A stretch of DNA of 6,088 nt from Hyphomicrobiaceae bacterium. GTDB taxonomy: Bacteria > Pseudomonadota > Alphaproteobacteria > Rhizobiales > Hyphomicrobiaceae. Below are positions 1 to 5,489 of the stretch, in pieces. The DNA is taken from assembly GCA_020442225.1 (NCBI GenBank), contig JAGRKR010000358.1, positions 1 to 6,088 of the forward strand, in the 5' to 3' direction. Position 1 is the stretch's first letter, and every line of letters starts with the position of its first letter. A model generated the notes under the pieces. The model worked only from the letters and a program-made list of their open reading frames with translations, had not been told where the DNA came from and made no database searches. Position numbers and translations under genes: made by a program.

Positions 1-2445
1 GTCGATGAGCTGCTCACGGTCCGTATAGAACTCCGGCAGCGCGGAGAGACCGACCGTCCTGAACTTCTCTTCGAGGTCCGCCGTCCAGAACTCGAGCTTG
101 CCGCTCTTGGTGGGGAAGCGATGGCCCTCGGGCTGGCCGGCGGCCGTCGTGCCCTCGAGGTAGAGCGTCTCCTGTTCGGCGGCATCCTCGCTCGCCACGG
201 GAGCGCGCACCCATCGCCACGGTACCGAGTGGAGTCGCTTCTGTGTGCAGCCGCGCATCTCCGGATGATTGATGCACATCTCGTCCCAGAAGACGGTCGG
301 GTCCTTGTATTTCTCCTTGAGTACGTCGTCGAAGCCGAAGCGCTTGCCGAGCTCGATCCAGATCCAGCCGTCGGGCTTGGCCTCGCCGGGCGGGTCGATG
401 ATGCGGTCGATCCACACCACGCGGCGATCCTCGGTGCCGCGGCCGATCTCGCCCTTCTCGATGCCGGTGGCCGCCGGCAGCACGTAGTCCGCAAAGGCGC
501 TCGTCTCGTTCTGGAAAAGCTCGATGTGCACGAGGAGGTCGAGCGCCGATGTCGCCTCGCGTATGGCCCGCTGGTCCGGCCATTGCGCCATCGGGTTGTT
601 GCAGGTGATGAGCGCCTTGATCGGATACGGCTTGCCGTCGCGCATGGCGTCGGTCCAGCCGACAGCGTTGCGACGCACGGCGGGGCGGCTCGTCTTGGCG
701 GCGCGTCCGGGCGGCGTCTTCACCTCGATGGCCGGTGGTGTCGACATGTTGAAGAACGTGCCGCCCTTGCGTCCCCAGTTGCCGGTCATGGCCGCCAGGA
801 ACATGAGCGTCCGATTGGTCTGCGTGGCATTCGAGTGCTGGTTGATGCCGCGGCTCGCGAACAGCACGCAGCCGTCGGCCCTGGCGATCTCCTCGGCGAC
901 CGAGCGGATCGTCTCGGCGTCGATGTCGGTAATCGCGGCGGCCCACTCCGGCGAATAGCCGCGCTCGCGCACGAAATCGCGCCACTTCTCCCAGCCGAGG
1001 ATCCAGTTGGTGCAGAAGCGCTCGTCGTGCAGATCGCGATCGAAGATGTGATGGATCATGGCAAGCGCCAGGGCGAGATCGGTGCCCGTGCGGATCGGCA
1101 GCCAGAGGTCGGCCTTGCTCGCGGTGACCGTCAGGCGAGGATCGATGGCGATCATGCGCCCACCCCGCTTGAGCCGCCAGTCGTTGACCATGCCGAAATG
1201 CACGGGGCGCGTCTCGGCCTGGTTGTCGCCGAAGTACACGTAGAGCTCCGCCGTGCCGATGTCGGTTTCCGTGTAGCTGTTGCCGCTGCCGATCCGGCCC
1301 TGGGTCAGCTTGAAGGCGAGGTTCTTGCTCTCCGAGCAGAAGGGCTCGGTGTCGCTGACGTTGGGCGTGCCCCACATGTCGGCGAAGAGCGGGATGTAGC
1401 CCTTGCGGGTCAGTGTGCCTGTGCGGGTTCCCGCATAGATGGCCAGCGCCTCGCTGCCGTACTTCGCGCGAACACCCTCGAGCTTCTCGGCGATCTCGTC
1501 CAGCGCCTGCGCCCAGGAGATCTGCTCGAACCGTCCTTCGCCCCGCCTGCCGACGCGCTTGAGAGGATGCGTCAGGCGATGCTCGCTGCCGTAGAGCTGT
1601 AGCGTGAGCTGCGACTTGGGGCAGACGCGGCCGGCAAAGAGCGGGTCCTCCTCGTTGCCCGTTACGCGCACCAGCCGGCCGTTGCGCAGGTGGAACTTGG
1701 TGCTGCACGAATTGAAGCAGATGTTGCAGCCGCCTGGCACCACCTGATCCGCCTGCCGCTCCTCACGACTGCGGCGGTACGGAAAAGCCGGCGCATCCTC
1801 GTAGAGCCGCCCCTTGGCGGCGGGATCGTCGACGACGATGGGGCGATGGCGGTCGCCGAGGGCAAGCCCCGTCGTGTTTGCGATGCGACCGGGCGCGACC
1901 TCCTTGGGCATGCGCTCCAGGTAGATCGTCGATGGTCCGAGCAGGTAGGCGTCGTGATCGACGGTGGAGCGGCCCTGTTCCCGGGCCTGGGCGACAAGCG
2001 CGTCGCGTTCCCCGAAAGTGATGGCGAAGCCGGGGCAGACCGTGGCGCAGGCGGGCTTCAGGCCGCCCGAACGGCGATCCGTGCAGAGATCGCACTTGAC
2101 GGCATGATGATCGATGGCGTCGTAGCCCATGGCGCCATAGGGGCAGGCGACGATGCACTCGCCGCAGCCGGTGCAGCGATCCTCGAGCACGCGCACGACG
2201 CCCGTCTCGGGGTGCTTCTCGATGGCCTTCGGATTGACCGGGCAGGCGCGGAGGCAGGCGGGCCGCTCGCAATGCTGGCAGGCCAGCGTCAGGAAATCGA
2301 GCGCCGGAGCCGTCGTGTCCCCGTGCCAGACCACGCGGTTGCGGTACTCGCCCGGCCCGAGGGCGTGCTCGGCCTTGCAGGCGACCTCGCAGCTCTTGCA
2401 GCCGATGCAACGCTCGATATCGATCATGAGGGCCAGGCGGCTCAT
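1..2445 (-). CDS. Fused four-cluster ferredoxin / molybdopterin oxidoreductase (C-terminus cut by window edge)
   Basis: One uninterrupted frame of 815 codons; I translated every codon and found no stop. Residues 1-155 are a DmsB/PsrB/NrfC-type ferredoxin with 16 Cys in four groups: 13/16/19/23, 56/59/64/68, 91/94/97/101 and 118/121/133/137. A linker (about 156-235) leads into a Mo-bisPGD catalytic chain. This begins with its own 4Fe-4S site (C240, C243, C247, C275 followed by PK). A TEPFCSES stretch puts C370 where this family carries its Mo-ligating Cys or Sec. Family-typical stretches follow, such as DPRLT, GNWGRKGG and FQNETSAFADYVLP. RFPTKSGKLEF (776-786) marks the approach to the missing dinucleotide-binding domain, probably 100-170 residues. 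Start 2445 has AAGAGG 8 nt upstream. No Tat signal is seen, so the protein is probably cytoplasmic. It lies 34 bp after the membrane cytochrome gene. Likely role: quinone-linked oxidation or reduction of a small molecule. SoeA/B-like sulfite oxidation fits the locus but is not shown. Confidence 0.93.
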   Translation of the reverse strand, partial: MSRLALMIDIERCIGCKSCEVACKAEHALGPGEYRNRVVWHGDTTAPALDFLTLACQHCERPACLRACPVNPKAIEKHPETGVVRVLEDRCTGCGECIVACPYGAMGYDAIDHHAVKCDLCTDRRSGGLKPACATVCPGFAITFGERDALVAQAREQGRSTVDHDAYLLGPSTIYLERMPKEVAPGRIANTTGLALGDRHRPIVVDDPAAKGRLYEDAPAFPYRRSREERQADQVVPGGCNICFNSCSTKFHLRNGRLVRVTGNEEDPLFAGRVCPKSQLTLQLYGSEHRLTHPLKRVGRRGEGRFEQISWAQALDEIAEKLEGVRAKYGSEALAIYAGTRTGTLTRKGYIPLFADMWGTPNVSDTEPFCSESKNLAFKLTQGRIGSGNSYTETDIGTAELYVYFGDNQAETRPVHFGMVNDWRLKRGGRMIAIDPRLTVTASKADLWLPIRTGTDLALALAMIHHIFDRDLHDERFCTNWILGWEKWRDFVRERGYSPEWAAAITDIDAETIRSVAEEIARADGCVLFASRGINQHSNATQTNRTLMFLAAMTGNWGRKGGTFFNMSTPPAIEVKTPPGRAAKTSRPAVRRNAVGWTDAMRDGKPYPIKALITCNNPMAQWPDQRAIREATSALDLLVHIELFQNETSAFADYVLPAATGIEKGEIGRGTEDRRVVWIDRIIDPPGEAKPDGWIWIELGKRFGFDDVLKEKYKDPTVFWDEMCINHPEMRGCTQKRLHSVPWRWVRAPVASEDAAEQETLYLEGTTAAGQPEGHRFPTKSGKLEFWTADLEEKFRTVGLSALPEFYTDREQLID

Positions 2446-2453
2446 GGGTGCAT

Positions 2454-2460
2454 CCTCTTC
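2454..2460 (-). promoter_or_regulatory. Ribosome binding site of the Mo/Fe-S fusion gene
   Basis: GAAGAGG on the minus strand, 8 nt before the ATG at 2445. It decides between two nearby ATGs. The upstream one at 2453 abuts this site and opens only a three-codon frame (ATG CAC CCA TGA) whose stop overlaps the true start, so 2445 is preferred. Confidence 0.6.
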
Positions 2461-2479
2461 GAGTTGTGCTGCATCGCTC

Positions 2480-3289
2480 TCACCACGTGGCCAGGTGCCA
2501 CCAGTAGATCTGCCGCCCGTCCGCGACGTAGCCGGCAAAGAACGTGACGACGACGACATGGGTGAGGAGGCCGGCGAGGAACAGATAGCCGATCGCAATG
2601 TGCAAGGGACGCCACCACGCCTGCAGGCTGCCGACCGACTGGCGCGCCCCGAGCAACTGGCTCTCCTCGCGGGCGAGCCGCAGATAAGCGAGCGCTCGCC
2701 GTGGCGAGCGAAGAATGTGAGCCAGGGTCACCGAGAATGTGGCCTCCCGGGCGGACGGATCGAGCGCCTTCAACAGCTCGATCTTGCGCTGGATGAGCCC
2801 TCTGAGGCGCGCCTGCACGTCGGGATCGACGCCGCGGAAGGGCGAGCGCTTCGTGCCGAGCGTGGCAGCCATCTGCCGGGAGAGCCAGAGACGAGCCAGG
2901 GCGCCGCTCAGCGCCAGGAAGGCCAGTGCGACCAGCATCAGGAAGGGCGGGCGCCCCATCCGACCCGCCGTATGAATGGCGACCAGCACGACACCGACGA
3001 TCGAGGCCAGCACGTGCGCGGCGAACCAGCGCGGCGGAGATGCCGCGCGCCCGCCGCGTTTGGCCACCGCGAAGGCGAGAGGCATCAGCAGCAGGCACGA
3101 GCCGATGATGGCGAGGCTTTGCAGTACGGGGCTGCCCGGCGCATGCCAGGCGGGGGGCAGCGAGGGCCAGGCGGCGTAGTAGATCACCAGCACCAGCGCC
3201 GCCATCGCGAGGGCGCCGACGAGGAAGGCGTCACTCATGTCTGCACGCTTGCGCGCATCGCGTTTCGGTGGATCGCTCGCAAGCGCCAT
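2480..3289 (-). CDS. Five-helix diheme b-type cytochrome-like membrane subunit
   Basis: A 269-residue membrane protein, probably the quinone-side partner of the adjacent Mo/Fe-S fusion. Predicted helices are at about 19-41, 54-76, 88-108, 115-136 and 226-254. Helix 3 carries H92 and H106, and helix 5 carries H230 and H244, each pair spaced H-x13-H. This is the bis-His, two-heme pattern of cytochrome b and ferric reductase/NOX membrane domains. Basic residues in the N-terminus (KRDARKR), in loop 2-3 and in the long 137-225 loop place these on the cytoplasmic side, making helices 3 and 5 parallel as heme sharing requires. No flavin or NAD domain is present. It does not resemble the 8-10-helix NrfD/DmsC anchors; NarI-type anchors also have five helices but different His spacing. 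The start at 3289 has GGAGG 8 nt upstream. An ATG at 3238 just before helix 1 lacks a clear ribosome site. The family name is not recognised with certainty. Confidence 0.85.
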   Translation of the reverse strand: MALASDPPKRDARKRADMSDAFLVGALAMAALVLVIYYAAWPSLPPAWHAPGSPVLQSLAIIGSCLLLMPLAFAVAKRGGRAASPPRWFAAHVLASIVGVVLVAIHTAGRMGRPPFLMLVALAFLALSGALARLWLSRQMAATLGTKRSPFRGVDPDVQARLRGLIQRKIELLKALDPSAREATFSVTLAHILRSPRRALAYLRLAREESQLLGARQSVGSLQAWWRPLHIAIGYLFLAGLLTHVVVVTFFAGYVADGRQIYWWHLATW

Positions 3290-3297
3290 CGTCCAGG

Positions 3298-3302
3298 CCT
3301 CC
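3298..3302 (-). promoter_or_regulatory. Ribosome binding site of the membrane cytochrome gene
   Basis: GGAGG on the minus strand, 8 nt before the ATG at 3289. It favours this start over the in-frame ATG at 3238, which would remove 17 mostly charged residues. Confidence 0.6.
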
Positions 3303-3350
3303 AGATCGTGCTCCAGCTATCCCAAGTTCGTCCGGACAAGACAAGGCCCA

Positions 3351-3383
3351 AGGCACCCGCCTCGTCAAGGGAGACGGGTGCCT
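3351..3383 (-). terminator. Hairpin between dioxygenase and cytochrome genes (weak terminator or attenuator)
   Basis: Perfect 9-bp inverted repeat AGGCACCCG / CGGGTGCCT with a 15-nt loop (3360-3374), starting 31 bp after the dioxygenase stop. Read leftwards, the stem is followed by TTGGGCCTTGTCTTG, only mildly T-rich. It may be a leaky terminator, an attenuator, or an mRNA-stabilising 3' end that lowers expression of the redox genes relative to the dioxygenase. The rest of the 124-bp gap holds an 8-bp palindrome GTCCGGAC (3330-3337) and no obvious promoter. Confidence 0.4.
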
Positions 3384-3413
3384 GTGGAGCGCTTGCGGCA
3401 GGGCCGGGGACGC

Positions 3414-4274
3414 CTATTGCAGGTAGGGCTTGTCGCCGGCGATCGTCGTGCGGATCAGATGGCGCGCCTCGCCCATGTCGTAATCGGAGATGGCGTTGTG
3501 CGTCGTGCAGCGGTTGTCCCAGAACAACAGGTCGCCCTTGCGCCACTTGTGGCGATAGATGAACTCGTGGCGAACGGAGAACGATACGAGGAAGTCGACG
3601 AGGGCTTTGCTCTCGTCGTAGTTCAGCTCGACGATCGCCTTGGTGAAGCCCTCGTTGACGAACAGCGCCTTGCGCTTGGTCTCCGGATGCGTGCGGATGA
3701 CCGGATGCTGGACGGGCGGCACCTTGGCCTTCGCATCGGCACTGAGCGGCGGCCTTTCGGGAAAGCGCGAGAAGAACACGTCGTAGGCGTGGCTGTAGTC
3801 GTGGATCGCGGTCAGGCTTTCGAGGAACTTCTGCATCGGCTTCGAGAGTGCCTCGTAGGCCGCGTACATGCTGGCGAACATGGTGTCGCCGCCGACCTTG
3901 GGGAGTTGCTTGGCATGCAGCATCGTGCCCATGACCGGGATCTTCGAGTAGGAGAGATCGGAGTGCCAGTACTGGCCGGCACGGATGGCGCCGACCGGCT
4001 TTCCGTCCTTCTTGACGTTCGAGATGACGAACACGTCTGGATTCTCGGGCAGCGCGAAGCCCTCGAGAATGTGGCGGTCGAGCGGGCCGAAGCGGCGGCT
4101 GAAGGCTGCAAGCTGGTCGGGTGAGAGATCCTGGTCGCGGAAAACGATGATGGAGTTGTCGAGGAAGGCCTTGCGCAATCCGGCGATCTCCGAGTCGGAG
4201 ATGTCCTTCGTCAGGTCGATGCCGACGACCTCCGCACCGAGCGAGGTTCCGAGGCGGTTCACTTGGAAAGCCAT
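3414..4274 (-). CDS. TauD/TfdA-family Fe(II)/2-oxoglutarate-dependent dioxygenase
   Basis: 286 residues, the usual length for the family. These cytoplasmic non-heme iron enzymes hydroxylate a substrate carbon while turning 2-oxoglutarate into succinate and CO2; TauD itself releases sulfite from taurine. The iron triad is complete: H104-x-D106 in YWHSD, and H259 in NRCTTHNA. T131 (GGDT) and R275 match the 2-oxoglutarate-binding Thr and Arg of TauD. VNEGF (206-210) and the GDKP near the C-terminus are also TauD-like. Against E. coli TauD recalled from memory, H68 matches taurine contact His70, but the positions of Tyr73 and Asn95 hold E71 and G100. Taurine is therefore not assured; another sulfonate or a TfdA-like organic acid is possible. 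The start at 4274 has GGAG 8 nt upstream; the longer frame from 4352 adds 26 low-complexity basic residues without family similarity. It is divergent from the GntR gene and first in the leftward gene set. Confidence 0.93.
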   Translation of the reverse strand: MAFQVNRLGTSLGAEVVGIDLTKDISDSEIAGLRKAFLDNSIIVFRDQDLSPDQLAAFSRRFGPLDRHILEGFALPENPDVFVISNVKKDGKPVGAIRAGQYWHSDLSYSKIPVMGTMLHAKQLPKVGGDTMFASMYAAYEALSKPMQKFLESLTAIHDYSHAYDVFFSRFPERPPLSADAKAKVPPVQHPVIRTHPETKRKALFVNEGFTKAIVELNYDESKALVDFLVSFSVRHEFIYRHKWRKGDLLFWDNRCTTHNAISDYDMGEARHLIRTTIAGDKPYLQ

Positions 4275-4282
4275 ATGACGAG

Positions 4283-4286
4283 CTCC
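4283..4286 (-). promoter_or_regulatory. Ribosome binding site of the dioxygenase gene
   Basis: GGAG on the minus strand, 8 nt before the ATG at 4274. It supports this start over an upstream in-frame ATG at 4352, which lies close to the promoter/operator region. Confidence 0.5.
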
Positions 4287-4300
4287 ATTACGGGGTGTTG

Positions 4301-4342
4301 TGCACGCCTCGATCGCCCGTCGTGCGGGCGGGGCGCGATGCA
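4301..4342. repeat. Imperfect inverted repeat in the dioxygenase leader
   Basis: Core CGCCCG (4314-4319) / CGGGCG (4325-4330) with a 5-nt loop, extended imperfectly by GCC/GGC and outer TGCA/TGCA. In leftward mRNA it would form a GC-rich hairpin ending about 27 nt before the start codon. No T-run follows, so it is not a standard terminator. It may be a leader structure, or chance in GC-rich DNA. Confidence 0.3.
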
Positions 4343-4345
4343 GGA

Positions 4346-4375
4346 GTGACAATCAGGTGAGTAGGAGGTTATAAT
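4346..4375 (+). promoter_or_regulatory. Sigma70-type promoter for the GntR regulator gene
   Basis: GTGACA (4346-4351, five of six to the -35 consensus) and a perfect TATAAT (4370-4375), separated by 18 bp. Transcription would start near 4382 and give a leader of about 110 nt. On the opposite strand the same AT-rich core reads TATAAC and could serve the dioxygenase, but I see no good -35 for that direction. Confidence 0.6.
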
Positions 4376-4381
4376 CTCCTA
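4362..4381. promoter_or_regulatory. 20-bp near-perfect dyad, candidate GntR-family operator
   Basis: TAGGAGGTTA and TAATCTCCTA form a 20-bp palindrome with a single mismatched pair and no spacer. It covers the -10 box of the rightward promoter and lies 87 bp upstream of the dioxygenase start. Position, symmetry and the central TTATAA fit an operator bound by a GntR/HutC-type dimer, with autorepression and divergent control. Assignment to this particular regulator is inference from adjacency. Confidence 0.55.
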
Positions 4382-4491
4382 ACCCGCGAAGCTTATGTGG
4401 CCGCCTTGGCCGGCGCAAGCCGAAAAGTGGGAGTGGTGCGCAGGGAGCGCGGCGCGCTTCCCTTCGGCGAAACTCGACATGGTGCAGCATA

Positions 4492-5304
4492 ATGGTCGAA
4501 CTCACGCGCTCGCCCGTGCCGCTCTATTTTCAGATCGCCAGCGATCTGGAGCGACAGATCAAGTCGGGCGCGCTGCGCCCCGACGAACAGCTTCCCAACG
4601 AGAAGGATCTGGCCGCGCGCTACGGCGTCAGCCTCGTGACCGTGCGCGGCGCCATGCGGCTGCTCCTGGACAATGGCGTGATCGTCCGCTACGCGGGCAA
4701 AGGGACGTTCGTCGCGAAGCGGGAGGCGCGCAAGAGCATCTGGTCGATCGGCTCGCTCGACGATCTCGTGGCGACGGGCCTCAAGAGCACCATGCGCATG
4801 ATCTCGCAGGAGCGACTCGAGCCGCCGTCATGGGCTCTCGAGAGGTTGGGGCTGCCGCTCGGCGCCAAGGCGCACATGGTGCGCGCCCTGCGCGAGGCGC
4901 AAGGCGAGGCGTTCATGGTCACCGACCAGTTTCATCCGCTCGATCTCGCACGCGGGCTGCGCAAGGCGGATTTCGCCCGGCCGGAAGCGAGATCGAGACT
5001 GGTCGTGCAGATCGTCGCGGCCCATTGCAACCTGACCATCGGCAGTGTGCGCCAGACGATGTCGGCCGAGAACGCGAGCGGAGAGATCGCGGCGATCCTC
5101 GGCGTGCAGGCCGGTGATCCGCTGCTCGTCGTCGAGCGGGACTTCTTCAGCGACGCCGGACGCATCATCCAGACCGGCAAGGCGTACTATCGCACCGATC
5201 ATCATCGCTACATGATCACGATCTCGCTGCTCGAGAAGCCGCCGGGGCGGCCGGGGTTCCAGTTCCCGGCCCAGCACCAGCCCGAGCCGCAGGACCAGAA
5301 TTGA
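4492..5304 (+). CDS. GntR-family (HutC type) transcriptional regulator with UTRA domain
   Basis: 270 residues. An N-terminal winged helix-turn-helix (about 8-76) shows the GntR pattern: PLYFQIASDLERQI, then LPNEKDLAARYGVS (34-47), recognition helix LVTVRGAMRLLLDNG, and wing YAGKGTFVA. Residues about 95-245 form a UTRA ligand-binding domain with HutC-like landmarks such as LLVVERDFFSDAGR and AYYRTDHHRYMI. The last 20 residues are Pro/Gln-rich and probably disordered. Such proteins repress catabolic or transport genes and release DNA on binding a small metabolite. The gene is divergent from the dioxygenase and precedes the TAXI transporter protein, so it probably controls both directions. The ATG at 4492 has no good ribosome site; the ATG at 4479 is out of frame. 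The ligand cannot be read from the sequence. Confidence 0.93.
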   Translation: MVELTRSPVPLYFQIASDLERQIKSGALRPDEQLPNEKDLAARYGVSLVTVRGAMRLLLDNGVIVRYAGKGTFVAKREARKSIWSIGSLDDLVATGLKSTMRMISQERLEPPSWALERLGLPLGAKAHMVRALREAQGEAFMVTDQFHPLDLARGLRKADFARPEARSRLVVQIVAAHCNLTIGSVRQTMSAENASGEIAAILGVQAGDPLLVVERDFFSDAGRIIQTGKAYYRTDHHRYMITISLLEKPPGRPGFQFPAQHQPEPQDQN

Positions 5305-5372
5305 GGCGCCAGCCGGCGTGCGCGCTCGGCAGCGGTCCCCTTGCCTTGGCCCAAAGTTGAAGACCGTCGCTG

Positions 5373-5397
5373 GCCGATAGGGCTCGCCGATCTGGCT
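5373..5397. repeat. Tandem 12-bp direct repeat upstream of the TAXI gene
   Basis: GCCGATAGGGCT (5373-5384) and GCCGATCTGGCT (5386-5397) match at 10 of 12 positions with a 13-bp period. They end 18 bp before a TATGAT box. This could be a regulator or activator site for the transporter gene, but may be chance. Confidence 0.3.
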
Positions 5398-5421
5398 TCC
5401 GGCCGGACCCTCGACTATGAT
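5392..5421 (+). promoter_or_regulatory. Weak candidate promoter for the TAXI gene
   Basis: TATGAT (5416-5421, five of six to the -10 consensus), with only a poor -35 (CTGGCT, 5392-5397) at 18-bp spacing. The spacer holds a perfect 10-bp palindrome, TCCGGCCGGA (5398-5407). The weak -35 next to a tandem repeat suggests an activator-dependent promoter, or alternatively readthrough from the regulator gene, since no clear terminator is visible after 5304. Confidence 0.3.
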
Positions 5422-5474
5422 CGCGGCGTCTGCGAGGCCTCCCGAGGACGTAAGAATTGGAGAGGCGCCCGCGC

Positions 5475-5482
5475 AAGGGAGG
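5475..5482 (+). promoter_or_regulatory. Strong ribosome binding site of the TAXI gene
   Basis: AAGGGAGG, 7 nt before the ATG at 5490. It is the best ribosome site in the window, as expected for an abundant periplasmic binding protein, and it fixes the start. Confidence 0.7.
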
Positions 5483-5489
5483 ATTTGCA

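Noticed and set aside
121..1602. A 493-codon open frame on the plus strand, opposite the Mo gene
   Set aside because: It lies wholly antisense to clearly conserved Mo-oxidoreductase sequence, and its translation is Arg/Ala/Gly/Val-rich with no recognisable domain. Long antisense frames are common in GC-rich genes.
14..1708. A 564-codon minus-strand frame overlapping the Mo gene in another phase
   Set aside because: The translation is Arg/His/Pro-rich low complexity, while the phase that starts at 2445 gives all the family motifs. It is a frame shadow.
1690..2547. Plus-strand frame of 285 codons over the ferredoxin domain
   Set aside because: It is antisense to the 16-Cys ferredoxin module, has no domain similarity, and has no ribosome site.
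2153..3562. Plus-strand frame of 469 codons spanning the cytochrome gene
   Set aside because: It crosses two real genes and an intergenic gap in antisense; its translation is Arg/Gln/Gly-rich without motifs.
3237..4124. Plus-strand frame of 295 codons opposite the dioxygenase
   Set aside because: It is antisense to a gene with a complete catalytic motif set, and its composition is typical of a GC-rich shadow frame.
5305..5340. GC-rich inverted repeats after the GntR gene as a terminator
   Set aside because: Only 4-bp stems (CGCC/GGCG, GCCG/CGGC) and no T-run are present, which is expected by chance at this GC content.
5347..5361. Possible sigma54 promoter (TTGGCCCAAAGTTGA)
   Set aside because: The required GG and GC dinucleotides are not at the correct spacing; the GC element is absent.
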